Assembly (NCBI RefSeq): GCF_050947875.1
Contig: NC_134569.1
Location: 204,036,127-204,100,126, forward strand
Direction: 5' to 3'
Length of the DNA: 64,000 bases
Source: Dermacentor variabilis
Lineage: Eukaryota; Arthropoda; Arachnida; Ixodida; Ixodidae
Below the pieces are notes generated by a model that ran no database searches, was not told the DNA's origin, and saw nothing but the letters and a program-made list of their open reading frames with translations. This document shows, in pieces, positions 9,285-20,127 of the stretch. The translations under genes were made by a program, and so were the position numbers. Position 1 is the first letter of the stretch, and every line of letters starts with the position of its first letter.

Positions 9285-9942
9285 TTTAAAATGATTTCCT
9301 CTGCTAAAGGTCTTTGATCGAAGCGCGTAATCACGAGTGTGAATGATCGCCTTGGTAAATTGCAGTGAGAACAGACACAGATAGAGAACGTGTTGAAGAG
9401 TTTCCTCGCAACCACAGTCGCCACACGAGGCATCGTCGGTCCGTCTAATTCAGAAAGTAGCAAAAGACTTCGTAAAAGCCACTCTTAGCCATCCGATAAA
9501 GCAGGGTGATGTCCCGTCAGCATAGCACAGCTGGGATGCGAAGCCGGAGGGAATAGAGTCCAGGTGGTGCAGCCGGTTGTCTTGAAAGCGTCGTATGGTG
9601 TTCCACATGGAGAACCTGATATCCCGTGCGAGTATTCGAAGTGTTCTATTTGTATCTGTCCTTGATAACGGTAAAGACTCAGCTTTGCTGCCTTGAAGAG
9701 CCGACCGAGCAGTGTTATCGGCGTGTTCGTTACCAGTGACGCTGCAGTGACTTGGAATCCACTGCAATGTCACGTGGTGCCGTTTCTTAGCAAAGGTACG
9801 GATCAGTTCTCAGATCTCGAAAATCAGTTGTTCGTGTGGTCCGCGCCGCACAGATGCTAGCAAAGACTGGTGTGCTGCCTTCAAGTCGCTGAATAATGAC
9901 CATGTTCGAGGTTGTCCTTCACTGACGAAGTGCAGCGCTTAG
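9285..9942 (-). pseudogene. LINE-B RNase H domain, C-terminal part
   Basis: RNase H of a non-LTR retrotransposon, which removes RNA from the cDNA hybrid. The minus-strand frame gives LQWIPSHCSVTGNEHADNTA, the conserved helix and catalytic His/Asp region. LRVAFTKSFATF follows, and in a shifted frame a Cys-rich tail (DDASCGDCGCEETLQ-like order near 9410-9435). Upstream, ALHFVSEGQPRTWSLFSDLKA precedes a stop at about 9810. The domain is interrupted at 9943 by a SINE and resumes at 10183, with frameshifts and stops. Confidence 0.75.
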
Positions 9943-10192
9943 AGCTGCAAGTTGAATTCAGAGATTTTACATGCCAAACTCATGATTTCATTAAGAGGCA
10001 CGCCGTAGTGGGGTACTCCGGATTAGTTTTGACCACCAGGGAATCCTTAACGTGCCCCAATGCACGGGACACGGGCGTTTTTGCATTTCGCCCCTATAGA
10101 AATGCGGCCGCCGCGGCCGTAATTCGATCCCGCGACCTCGTTCTTAGCAGCGCAACACAGCCTGTAAGCCACCGCGGCGGGTAGCTGCAAGT
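9943..10192. repeat. Target-site duplication flanking a SINE
   Basis: AGCTGCAAGT occurs at 9943-9952 and again at 10183-10192, exactly bounding the SINE. The LINE-B RNase H reading continues across one copy of it. Confidence 0.85.
9953..10182 (-). mobile_element. tRNA-derived SINE inserted in LINE-B
   Basis: On the minus strand the head reads GCCGCGGTGGCTTACAGGC (A-box region). GGTCGCGGGATCGAATTACG (B-box region) follows, then the body TGCATTGGGGCACGTTAAGG, CTGGTGGTCAAAACTAATCC, CCCCACTACGGCGTGCCTC and a 3' tail with CATGTAAAATCTCTGAATTC. It is complete from head to tail and flanked by a perfect 10-bp duplication, so it integrated as a unit. Confidence 0.88.
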
Positions 10193-11560
10193 CCCGCATC
10201 GGTCGATGTCGCTGGGTGGCACTTCTTGAAACTGATGGTGGTGGCTCCCGCAGGGCAATGCCACGGCTTCAGACGAATACTGAAAAGTTGCTGATCGTTC
10301 AGTATAAATATGTATGTGGTCGGCGTACCTCTCGTGCAAAAGGAAGAGATATAGCTATTTTGAAGAAGGAAATGACTGTTCAGATTTTCTTTCTGATACC
10401 TGGTACGGTGAGGCGCACTGCAGGTAGAGCCAGACACTATGGAGGAATTGACGGCTTAGATGCGGGGGTGAAGCCTGGTGGAAGGCTGGCGTAATAATCC
10501 GAAATGACTTCTGCGGCCTCTCAGACGGTATTGTTGCAAGATGGCGGTAACGAGCGCGGGCAACGTGCCTGACGTGCATTCTCAGCGCCTCCACCGCAAT
10601 GTGTGTTTGTATTGGCTGGTCCCGGGCACGTGGTCCAAGGCGATTGCAACAGCCGCCGCTGTTGGCGCGCATTTTGGCAAACCAAGACAAACTCGGAGAG
10701 CCCGAGCTTGTCCTGTCCTGCAAGAGTTGGTCAGCGCGGAGAAACTGCATCTCAAAAGCCCAGACAAAGCGCCCTGTGCGATTCCAACATTGCATGCACC
10801 GACATTCCCCAGGTCTTTGTGCCCAGAAACTTGAGAAGCTCAGAAATTGCTGTGAGGCGCTGTTTCAAGTAGGTCAAGTGCCGGCTCCATGAGAGATCTC
10901 TATCAATGATTATGCCCATAAATCTGTGAATCTTCTCATAACAAATGATCACACCGCTTCTAAAGACGGCGTAAGCTGTCATTGGTTTGCGAGTGAATGC
11001 GACCAGCGCACATTTGTCTGGCGAGATTTCGATACCTTGGTTACGGAGGCACGCCGCTGTCAGAGTAGCAACTTTTTGAAGCCTTGCACGTATCTGAGGA
11101 CGTGTCACACCTGAAGCCCATGCAAATATGTAATCTGCGTACATTGATATCTTCATCTCTGCTAACAGATGTTAAACGAGGCGAATGAGTGTGAGGTTGA
11201 GCAGTGTGGGGCTTAGTACTCCGTCTTGACGAACGCCTCGGTAGGTGTAGTATCGTGCGGTTCGGCCATCGCCGGTACACACAAAGAACGGTCTCATAAA
11301 TATGTAATGAGAAATCCATTGAAAGACTCGATCCCAAGGCCAGCCATCTCAAGAGCATCGAGAATAGCCTCGTGAGGTACGTTATCACATGCCGCATTGA
11401 CATCGAAGAAGAAAGCTTCATATAATCTTTTATGTGACGTTTGATACTATACATACCTGCCCGTAGCGAAATCACCAACACTGTCTGTTGATGAGCTCTC
11501 TCGTGTGAAACCAGCCCGGCAATTTGGATATATTTTACGGTGATATAGGGTACCATTCCA
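10183..11560 (-). pseudogene. LINE-B reverse transcriptase and RNase H start
   Basis: ORF2 of an RNase H-bearing non-LTR retrotransposon, broken by several frameshifts. 5' to 3' on the minus strand: degraded RT domains A-B (about 11550-11180). Domain C follows as MYADYIFAWASGV at about 11141-11100, where the catalytic YADD is YADY. Next come RNQGIEISPDKCALVAFTRK and RFMGIIIDRDLSWSRHL, a thumb/linker including LPKCAPT and ALRMHVRHVAR, and finally the beginning of RNase H (GATTISFKK at about 10240). It is continuous with the 9285-9942 segment apart from the SINE. The Asp-to-Tyr change and the frame breaks make it inactive. Confidence 0.8.
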
Positions 11561-11949
11561 AGCGGGCAAGGTTCATCTTCATTACCTTTTCATTTCCATT
11601 ATACAGCAGATAAAGTGAACAATGAGTGAGGTAAAAGGGGTTGAACAAAGTATTTGTTTGTATGTGCCGTGCGAATGTTCTCACAGAACTTAGACAATCA
11701 TCGTCGACGGATTCGGATGGATTTTTTTTTTTCTTATCAGGATATGCAAAGAAAACAGTATATACCTCCATGGAGCATTGGGAAGATCAAGGGAGTAGAT
11801 GCACTTCACATCGGCTCTGTGTTCATCACATAATTTTGCAGCGCAAATCATCAAGGACCACCCACATTTTGGCACCATTCGACTCAGCTCCTCACCCGAA
11901 TAGCTAATTCTGAGGTGGGTGACCATTCTTGCTGATTTTACGGCCGAAA
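11561..11949. other. No recognisable gene
   Basis: Frames of 78-89 codons here have no recognised motif. They may belong to the 5' part of LINE-B or to unrelated DNA. A T run lies at about 11721-11732. Confidence 0.4.
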
Positions 11950-12096
11950 CCCACGCCAAGCGGAGGGCGGCTGGCTAAGCCTACCGCCAGCCCTATACCC
12001 ACCGTTATTCAAGCCTCGAGTTTCTTGAACCTAGGCGGTGACATTGTATCAAGAAGGGAGGTTGTTTAGAGAAGCGACAACGAGATTCGACAGGAT

Positions 12097-12936
12097 ATGG
12101 AGGGCGATTACGGCTGGAAAATCGTTAGATATAAAATACTGGCAAAAGAAGAAGCGATACGTGGCATGCCTAGCTATAGCCCTAACCGACTTCCCAAGGC
12201 GAGCGGAGCAAAGATCATCTCGCAAGTTAACAGGGCCAGCAAGATGCCTAAACTACGTATGGGAGATTACAAGACTGTGATCAGACCAAGAGGAAGGCTG
12301 CAGCTATCCCAGCTAAGCTTACTACAATTAGGACAAGCCATCTACGACGCGGCAGGGATCCGTTACGAAGAACGGGAGACAGATACCATCTGCCCCAACA
12401 ACTTACAGAATATTCTAGTCATCAGCACTCCGAATCAGGACCATGCGGATAAGTATCAGTGCATCAAAACAATCAAGTTCAACGGCAAGGAATATGAAGT
12501 TGAAGCCTACAAAACAGCCCCGTATGTTACAGTTAAAGGAGTCATCCGAGGTGTGCCTGTCGAAGTTTTCCCGAGAGACATTACGGCAGCCATAATTACA
12601 CCACAAAATCCAACGGCGATTGCAGCCAAACGACTGGGAAACACAGCAACTGTGATCGTTTTATTCGACGGTTACAAGGTTCCCACGTGCGTGAGTTACG
12701 GAGGGGTGCTCACGCGATGCTCGTTATATAGGGAACAAGTGGACTTTTGCAAACAGTGTAATAGACTCGGACACAGAAGTGACGAGTGCCCGAAGCCTGA
12801 GGATAAGCTATGTGCGGGATGCGGCAAGTCCAATCCGGATCAAGATCACACATGTCAGCCCGATGGCAGTTGTGCGGGAATGACCACCCTACGGCCGACA
12901 AAACCTGTAAAGCCAAGTTCAAGAAACCCTACATAA
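12097..12936 (+). CDS. LINE-A ORF1 protein, first part (zinc-knuckle RNA-binding)
   Basis: A 279-codon frame encoding a gag-like nucleic-acid-binding protein that packages the element's RNA. Residues 218-231 form a perfect CX2CX4HX4C knuckle (CKQCNRLGHRSDEC). A second Cys/His cluster follows (CAGCGKSNPDQDHTC). The N-terminal half has no recognised fold. The frame stops at 12934-12936, but the neighbouring frame continues with an Arg/Ser-rich segment toward 13150, so a frameshift near 12925 probably separates this from the ORF1 C-terminus. The start ATG at 12097 is the first in a long open frame, and the true start could be further upstream. Confidence 0.75.
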   Translation: MEGDYGWKIVRYKILAKEEAIRGMPSYSPNRLPKASGAKIISQVNRASKMPKLRMGDYKTVIRPRGRLQLSQLSLLQLGQAIYDAAGIRYEERETDTICPNNLQNILVISTPNQDHADKYQCIKTIKFNGKEYEVEAYKTAPYVTVKGVIRGVPVEVFPRDITAAIITPQNPTAIAAKRLGNTATVIVLFDGYKVPTCVSYGGVLTRCSLYREQVDFCKQCNRLGHRSDECPKPEDKLCAGCGKSNPDQDHTCQPDGSCAGMTTLRPTKPVKPSSRNPT

Positions 12937-13151
12937 TCAAGCAACGACAATGGCTTCGCCAAGAGCAAGCAATTAAATGACAGGAAGAACAGCAGCAGCA
13001 GCAGCTTCGCTTCGCAGACGTGCCTACCGAGTGAGGCAGACCTAGGTCCAGAGGCAGAGCAACGACTAAGGCCCGATCCCTATCAAGGTCTCGGGCGAGA
13101 TCCAGGTCCCAGTACAGGGGACGACAAGTACACCTGGCTACGACGCCTAAG

Positions 13152-13601
13152 ATGAGCTGGTCAGATGCGCTCAAAGGGCCGCGCCCTGGGTCATCGGATC
13201 GGACTGCACATAAGTCGAATAATACTAACGAAATAGCTGAGATGAGGAAAGAGAATGCGCACTTGAGAGAATTATTTGCACAGTTAACCACGGTGATTCA
13301 GGAGCTTAAGAGCGACAAAAATCAGACAATGAAACAAACGCGTTCCCCAACTCTCGGGAGACTTGAAGTAATTCAAGAAAATAGAATGGAGGAGGATAGT
13401 ACTCCACCTCCACCGAAGAGAAAGGCGACCAGGGACACAGATACGGCTCTAGCTATGAGCTTAAACCTGGCAGTCTCCGACCTGCAGAACGCGGCTATGG
13501 AACAGGCAGAGGCGACCAGCAATCTTTCGCTGGCAGTCTTGATGATCTTGACCAGGCTAGACAAAACGGAGGCCAATATAGCCGCCTTTATAGCAGGATA
13601 A
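13152..13601 (+). pseudogene. LINE-A ORF1, C-terminal part
   Basis: A 149-codon frame starting MSWSDALKGPRPGSSDRTAH. The WSDAL motif after an Arg/Ser-rich linker is typical of this kind of ORF1. It is followed by a predicted coiled coil (about residues 28-58, EIAEMRKENAHLRELFAQL) and an acidic/proline patch, ending in a helix-rich tail. Coiled coils in ORF1 proteins mediate multimerisation. It is separated from the knuckle part by stops and a frameshift at 12925-13150, so the complete protein is not made. Confidence 0.65.
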
Positions 13602-13769
13602 CACAACTTAACCTAAGAACTCCATCGCCTCCGATCAACAACACCCCTGAGATCAGTGCGGCAGGGAATCTACAAAATTTACAAGCAGCTGGAAATTCCA
13701 GGCCTTCTAACATTGTTTTAAGCATGCCCTCCTTCCATCCGCCAGCTTCCACGATAACCACACCGAAAG

Positions 13770-14490
13770 ATGGGAAAGAGTGAGAAAAGAGTGCTTATCA
13801 TATGGCAGTGGAATTGCAGGAGCTACGAAGCCAGAAAGGCGGTCCTGCAACAATACCTGAGAAACAAGACTAAACCAGACGCTATGGTTCTTCAGGAAAC
13901 TCATGAATTAGCGAAACAGCCGGGACACCAAGCTATCGGGCCTCCGAACGGGAATAATAGAACATTAACTACGCTCTTGAGGAAAGAACTGGTGGCGATT
14001 TGTCACGACACTCAAATCTCGGATATTGACCACGTGCTTATGGAGCTCCTCCCCAGATGCAGGAAGTCCTCGAGTATATTTATTCTAAACTTATATAGTA
14101 ATCCAACCCTCAAAAGGCAGCGCTTCGTAAAGAGGCAGCGACTCATACGAAAGGCTGTAGTTATGGCAGGTACTAGTCCTCTAATCATAGGGGGAGACTT
14201 AATGCCCCGCACGGTGCCCGGGGGTATGTTTATTCGAGAGAGAAGGGAAAATTGTTATTGGAAGATAATAAAGATACAAAGTTAACGCTCGTAAATGAGC
14301 CCGACTCCCCTGCACGTACAGGGACCGGGCTCAACAGAGATACTACGCTGGATTTTACAATCGTAAACAAGGTTGCAAAGGTCAAATAGAGAAAAACATT
14401 CGAAAACCTTGGCAGCGATCATATAATTATAGAAATCAAGATCGAAGACGCCACAGATGCCGAAAATAGTAGATCTGTTAAACGAATCGA
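13770..14490 (+). pseudogene. LINE-A ORF2, endonuclease domain
   Basis: ORF2 starts MGKSEKRVLIIWQWNCRSYE. WNCRS is the first APE-endonuclease motif and VLQETHELAK the second (catalytic Glu). The frame reaches PLIIGGDL and then shifts exactly at the GGDFNAPH box (about 14200). In the following frame the Thr/Asp motif (TTLDFTIVNK) and the catalytic GSDHIIIE (about 14412-14435) are recognisable. The domain would nick chromosomal target DNA for target-primed reverse transcription. The frameshift and a stop near 14385 inactivate it. Confidence 0.8.
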
Positions 14491-14491
14491 C

Positions 14492-15298
14492 TTGGACAAG
14501 TTTCGCAAAATAAGCGACGACAGGAAGCAAGAGCCCATCGAAAACATAGAACAATGGGCTAGATACCTTATCAAAGTTTTAAGCGTAGCTACTCACGCTA
14601 TCACGCCGGACCAACCGGCAGAGAAGATTGATAGTCGTCTCGCACAAATGTGGGAGGCGAAACAATCGTTACTACATAGATGGCGTCAGCGAAAGTACAA
14701 TAGGAGCCTACGTAAGTCAATAGCTGAGTTAAACAAAAACATTGAAGGGCATCGCAAACAGTTCTGCAAGCAACAATGGGATGAGTTCTGCAGTGCTACG
14801 GATGGACAAATTTTTGCTGGTCAGACGTGGCGTATACTCAAAAACCCGCTAGATCCAGATAATCCCAGGATAGCTCAAAAACATAATTTGCGAAAGCTTC
14901 TGCAGGGACACAACGGGAAGGAAAATGAACTCATCACTGTGGCAAGCGCTACATACCTTCCCCCCTACCCACTCGTCGAGCATGAGCAGTATGAGGGAAA
15001 GCCTAACGAGACCTTGGACGAGCACTTCACTACACAAGAGATTAGAGCAGTGCTGCAAAAACTTTATACGAAACCTGCCCCGGGGCCAGACGGGATTAAT
15101 AACAAGATGCTAAGAAACCTGGATGATCAGGCAATAAAAAATATTACGAAATACATAAAGGAATGCAGCGCCAAGGACGCAATACCGCAACACTGGAAGG
15201 AAGCCCACGTCATAATTATTCTTAAAACTGGCAAACCAATTAATATCGCAAATCTACGGCCGATATCTCTCCCCTCTTGCGTAGGAAAGGTGATGTAG
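14492..15298 (+). pseudogene. LINE-A ORF2, RT N-terminal region
   Basis: This 268-codon frame covers the linker and RT fingers. Landmarks are TTQEIRAVLQKLYTKPAPGP and DGINNKMLRNL (RT motif 0/1), HWKEAHVIIILKTGKP, and NLRPISLPSCVGKVM (RT motif 2). It ends at a TAG where the homologous frame would continue with EH/HALLIRINNYLE. The reading continues in phase after the stop, so this is a nonsense mutation and not a true end. Confidence 0.85.
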
Positions 15299-16501
15299 CA
15301 TGCATTACTTATCAGAATAAACAATTACCTGGAAGAAAAGGAAATATATCCAAATACTATGTTGAGATTTCGGGCTGGACTCTATACTCAGGACGTTATG
15401 CTGCAAATCAAGCAGCAAGTACTAGACAGTGAAGTGAGGTCCACCAGAGCTATATTAGGGTTGGAGCTTAAAAAAGAATTTGACATAGCAGCACATTCGG
15501 CCATACTCAGTTGGGTCAGCAACCTAAACCTAGGAGAAGGGGCATACAGTTAGATTCGAGACTTCCTGATGAATAGGAAGTTGAGTTCCCCTCACAATGG
15601 GGGAACTCAAGTCTGAGGTGAGGGACATGGGCAGTTCGGGTACACCTCAGGGCTCCGTGATTTCGCCCATGCTCTTTAACCTCATTATGATAGGATTGTC
15701 GAAAAAGCTCGAGGACATCGAAGGAATCAATCACTCCTTATACACGAATGATATTACCATATGGATGTGGCAAGGCAGTGATGGAGAGATAGAACAGAAA
15801 TTACAGGAAGCGGTAGATAAAGTGGAGGAGTACCTTACAGGCACGGGATTGAATGCTCTCCAGAGAAATCAGAGCTCTTCCTTTACAGACCTACCCTCGA
15901 GGTCACGCCGCCCAAAGGATACATCAAGGAGAGAGAGTACGAGGACATACAGATTCGCACGAAGAATGGCGGCACCATGCCCATCGTTAAACAAATTAGG
16001 GTCCTGGGTCTCAACATTGAGTTGAAGGGAATTAACCGCGAAACTCTTAGAAATTTCGTTACCAAAGTCACTAACGCCATTAGGTTGATCAGGAGAATCA
16101 CGAACAGGTATCAGGGAATGAAGGAGGCTAGCACTGTTAGGCTCATTCACTCTTTTGCTATAAGACACCACTTACGTAGCTGCTACCTTAACTGGTACAA
16201 GGCAGAAAATGACAAAATCAAAACGCTCATAAGGAAAGCTTTTCAGCAGGCCGTATGCTTACCCGAAAGCGGCACTACCGAAAGATTAATGCAGCTGGGC
16301 TTGAATAACACCTTAGAGGAATTGATTGAAGTTCAGCAGATAACTCAGTTGGAAAGACTTGCCAGCATCCGGACTGGCAGGAGCATACTCGATAAATTAC
16401 GAATTAATTACCATAAGCAGCAAGTACCCAAGGTTCCTTTGGCCAGAGAGATTAGAAGCAAGATACAACTCCCAAATGTACCCAAAAATATGCACCCGTA
16501 A
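15299..16501 (+). pseudogene. LINE-A ORF2, RT palm and thumb
   Basis: Domain A reads LGLELKKEFDIAAHSAIL: the first catalytic Asp is Glu. After a frameshift, domain B reads SSGTPQGSVISPMLFNLIM (about 15633-15690). Domain C reads HSLYTNDITIW instead of the YADD box, so a second metal-binding Asp is Asn. Another shift near 15860-15980 leads to the thumb (IRVLGLNIELKGINRETLRN), open to 16501. The catalytic changes and frameshifts together rule out activity. Confidence 0.85.
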
Positions 16502-17400
16502 TTCAATCAGGGGCGGATAACGAGCAGAGCTAAAGCTCTACTGAAACAGTGTGGCAATGACGAGGAAGTGTTGCTCGTGGACGCCGCGGAGTATTCAAAT
16601 CAGTAAGCGTTTACAGCAGCAGCAATTAATACAAAGCAAAAAAGTACACAGACGTGCTCAATCAAAGCCAGGCTATCTGAGGTTTCGGAGGAGGTTGCCA
16701 TCGCTCTGGCTATCGCTTCTCCCACATATAGATACATAATTAGCGACTCTCAATCGGCTATACGAAATTACGCCAGAGGACGGAAATCAGCTGAGGCTGA
16801 AAGAATTCTAAACAGTAAAGCCAAACTCATATCATCTCAGGAACTTCACGACAAGAAAATCATCTGGTTCCCAGCCCATACAGCGTGCGAATCCCCCACC
16901 ACGCCCAATTTATCGAGTCTGCCCATCGTGTTGCGCGAGGACTCATTAACCGCGCCGGATTAGGAGGGGAGGCTCTGACCGAGGAAGAGATGGAACGAAA
17001 GGATTGGGATAGGCTCTTCTCATTAAGCAAGATTACTCAATTCTATAGATAATCGAGTTGTATCTATCCACCTCCTAGCCGAAAACTGGACAGGTCTCAG
17101 ACGGTTGACTGGAGGCGCCTTTAAACCAGAACTTACACGAACCCGGTACATCTTTACTGCATGTTTCCGGAATTATACCCTGATGCCAAATGTAAATTAT
17201 ATGATGATAGAGGAGTCACCCTAGAGCATATACTCTGGGATTGTGCAATAGTTAAGAGGAGAATTGTAGTCCCCCCCCCCCCCCGGTGTCCTAGAGGAGC
17301 GGTGGAGAGCCGTACTGACTAGCTCAGATCTCCAGGACAAGTTTTGGGCCATCCATCGAGCCCGGGAAGTTATCGAGAGATAGGGTCTCCCTGCTGCCCC
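16502..17400 (+). pseudogene. LINE-A ORF2, RNase H and 3' end
   Basis: Fragments of RNase H: VDAAEYSNQ (first catalytic Asp, about 16580), SEEVAIALAIASPTYRY, ISDSQSAIRNYARGRKS (about 16740-16785) and IIWFPAHT. Downstream LEHILWDCAI (about 17225-17253) is the His/Cys tail common to this group. There are several stops and frame changes. A run of 15-18 C at about 17270-17285 disrupts the last part. I saw no clear poly(A) tail. Confidence 0.7.
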
Positions 17401-18150
17401 CGGCGCGGCCTAGACCTAAGCCATCAATTGCAGAATAATTGATAAAGTGGTCACACCCACCACATCGATCATTGCGCTCTGTAAAAGCTCTAGGCACGAA
17501 TTCTAGACACCATCACAATGTTACGCGGCTTGTATGGCAAATCACGCAAATCAATAAAAATCTACGCAAATCAATAAATGATGTGCCTGAATGATTGCGG
17601 AAACTTGAGGAAAATGCTGGGACCTACATAGTATTTCATAATAGTGCGAAATAGTCATAATGTCTGCTTTAAAAGCAAATTGTGTTTCAGTAAAGTAGAA
17701 ATTTACAATCGACGCCGATATATGCTTGAAAGATTCCGAAAACCCTTTCTGTTCGGCGCCTGACACGAAGAAAAGCCGTTTATTGCAAGACACGTCTCAC
17801 TCTCGAAAGTGCGAAAGCCGTTCGGCTTGAGCAAGAGAGCAAGAGGCGCAAAATTGGTCGGGGCACGACGGCTGCCAGCAGATAGCTTGCCATGGGACGA
17901 ACTAGAGCGGAAACCGAGCGCCGCCGATAAGAGGGACGTTCACTGAAGGCTCACTCACACTAGGCCGACCCGACACCGAAATCAGTGTCGGTCGGCCTTG
18001 TGTGAGTGACCCTCAACTAGCGGCGCTCGAGCGCTGCTCCGCAAGATCCATCGGATCGCGCTGAATCAGCGTCGCGTCTCCTGCAGCCGTCGCTCGCGTA
18101 AAGACCAAACAGCACGCACGCTGCCGGCGCGCCTACGGTCTTAAACAAAA
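17401..18150. other. Non-coding DNA with one strong hairpin
   Basis: No protein-coding signal apart from a short 80-codon frame at 17551-17793 without motifs. The hairpin at 17948-18011 is listed separately. Confidence 0.5.
17948..18011. repeat. 64-bp hairpin (MITE-like or structured RNA)
   Basis: GGCTCACTCACACTAGGCCG with CCCGACAC pairs with GTGTCGGTCGGCCTTGTGTG followed by AGTGACC, leaving about eight unpaired loop bases (CGAAATCA). There are two mismatches and small bulges. The size is in the range of a short palindromic MITE, or of a precursor hairpin if transcribed. Confidence 0.75.
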
Positions 18151-18389
18151 TTACACCCTTTGGGTCGTATCTTGCCACACAACAAAAATCGTCATCTGTT
18201 TTGTCCCCGTTTCCTTCCCTTAACGCTGCGAGCCCAGTACATCCAAGTCATGAACGGCATGCGTGTTATCAGCGTGACAGAGCATTTTCAACAGGAAAGT
18301 AACGAGCGCAGCGTTTTCAAGAAAGGAAATGTGGACAAGACAGATGACGATTATTGTTGTGTGGCAAATATACACCCCAAAGGGTGTAA
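18151..18389. mobile_element. Foldback element, divergent copy 3
   Basis: Begins TTACACCCTTTGGGTCG and ends CCAAAGGGTGTAA. Between them are the family landmarks GCCACACAACAAAAATCG, GCTGCGAGCCCAG and GACGATTATTGTTGTGTGGC. The arms have diverged more than in the 5169-5476 copy, so this insertion is older or from another subfamily. Confidence 0.7.
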
Positions 18390-20127
18390 ACGTTTTTGAC
18401 AGTGAGTGTAGACCGTGCGCGTCGAAGCGCGGCGCGAGCCCCGATATCTGCGCGTGACATTTATAGGGATCTAGTTGCCTCGCATTTCCACGCGCCTGGC
18501 TCCGCAGCTACAGCGCCGCACAATCAGCTCTCAGTGAGGTAGGTTTCCGTCACGCGAGAACGTGCTTATTTACCCCTTGCGCTGATCTAACGGCTCAAAA
18601 AAATACAACAATTGCATTTATCAATATGTAAGCATTTTGAAGCCCTGTCAATAGAGTACGAGACGATATATGTCTGAACGTCTATCAGGGAGCCAAGTGG
18701 GCGCGTATGGAGAAAGGAAAAAATTTTCCTTCCTTCATGGGCGCTATTCTCCACACGCATGGCGGTTCCACGGCCGCCATTATCCGCCATGTTGACTCTG
18801 TGATTGGCTGTCGAGAAGTCATGTGCCTTGAAATTTGCACGGAGAAACGGAAGTTTTGCAAAATGCAGTTTACCGTTTTCATCAAGATGACGAGACCTGT
18901 CGCGGACCTGCAAATTTTCTCGATAAAGACTTTTTTCTGGCCCTTGGCAACCATATTGCGAGTTTAGCGCTTTTAAAAAGAAAGTGAGTGATAGCGTGCA
19001 GAAGCTCCTGCAATGCAGCTGCAATTTCGCGAATATTTGGTGGTGGTCCATAATAGCCGCCATGTCAGGTTAAGGAATATCCCGCGAGGAGCGTCACTCG
19101 TAAGCATCATTTTGACGTTGCGTGAGTCCCCGCTCGGTCGCCATGGCAGATGTTTTGCACCATAATTTGTGGAGAAACGAGTCGCGCGAATTATGCTGAT
19201 GAGCGGCCATATGCAATGGCGTTCGAGAGGCATGCGTATCGCCGCATTTTCCCCGTCATTCGGGGCTATGAAAATTTTTTGCGCATAACGCGTGCTCGTA
19301 GCATTTGCATTGCTCTCGGGTGGTGTTGGCATTTGTGTTCTGGGCCATCATTTGTTAAAAATAACGCGTTTATTTGTAATAATATTAGTTTAACATGACA
19401 GACCTTCTGCATGCGACTTTTTGCACTTTTCACTGCTGTGTATTTGTTGTATAATCGAGGTTAGTCACTTTTCACATCATGAGAGGTTATGACAACGGCG
19501 GCTTTTATATTTGTAAAAGAAATGTGCGCAAGGTGGGACCATGAAATTTCTTCACGCGATGCAGGTAAGCAACGAAGTGAACAAGAGGGGGCTGCGCGGG
19601 CGCTTGCGTCGCGCAAGCGGATACTTGTTGCACGTTCAACACCATCGGAGATATGCGGCCGCTTCTCAGCCACCCGAGTCGGGCTGAATCACTTGTGTTT
19701 CACGAAATAGCCATAACGCAGCCTAGAACGTGCGCTCATCACCAGTTGTAGATCGCGTATTTTGTCTCAATGTAGAAAACAAGCGCGTTGACGCCAGTAT
19801 ACGTTGACGCATTACGTTTCCTGGGACACACGTCCTAGCTAATGAAGCAGACGACAGAAGCGAGAAGCGTTTTCGACGGAATAGTCGTACACTTTGAGTT
19901 AGCTCCTTTATTTTTACTGAGGAGGAAAATTATTTCGCTTTATGAAGAATGTTAGGTTCAATGCCTATATTACACTGTCTTGGGCGCTCGTGTGTATCTT
20001 CTCTGTGTTCCAAATGTCAGCTGTAGACTAGGCAGCACAACGTTCCTTCCTCTCTTCTTATAATAAACACAAATCGGAATTAAGCATCTTGTGGGGACGC
20101 GTGTGTGTTTGTGCGTGGTTCGTCCAT
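18390..20127. other. No supported gene
   Basis: Frames up to 158 codons (18587-19063, minus) lack recognised motifs and codon bias. CpG-rich patches and A/T-rich patches alternate. Nothing was recognised. Confidence 0.4.

Larger units (their letters stand above)
11950..17400 (+). mobile_element. LINE-A: near full-length, inactive RNase H-bearing non-LTR retrotransposon
   Basis: An element with 5' UTR, zinc-knuckle ORF1, and ORF2 with endonuclease, RT and RNase H in the usual order of the I/R1/LOA-like groups. All parts are in one orientation and spaced as in an intact element, so this is one insertion that decayed in place. A related 3' fragment lies at 56205-57740. A poly-C run interrupts its end at about 17270-17285. 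Ends are estimates. Confidence 0.8.
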
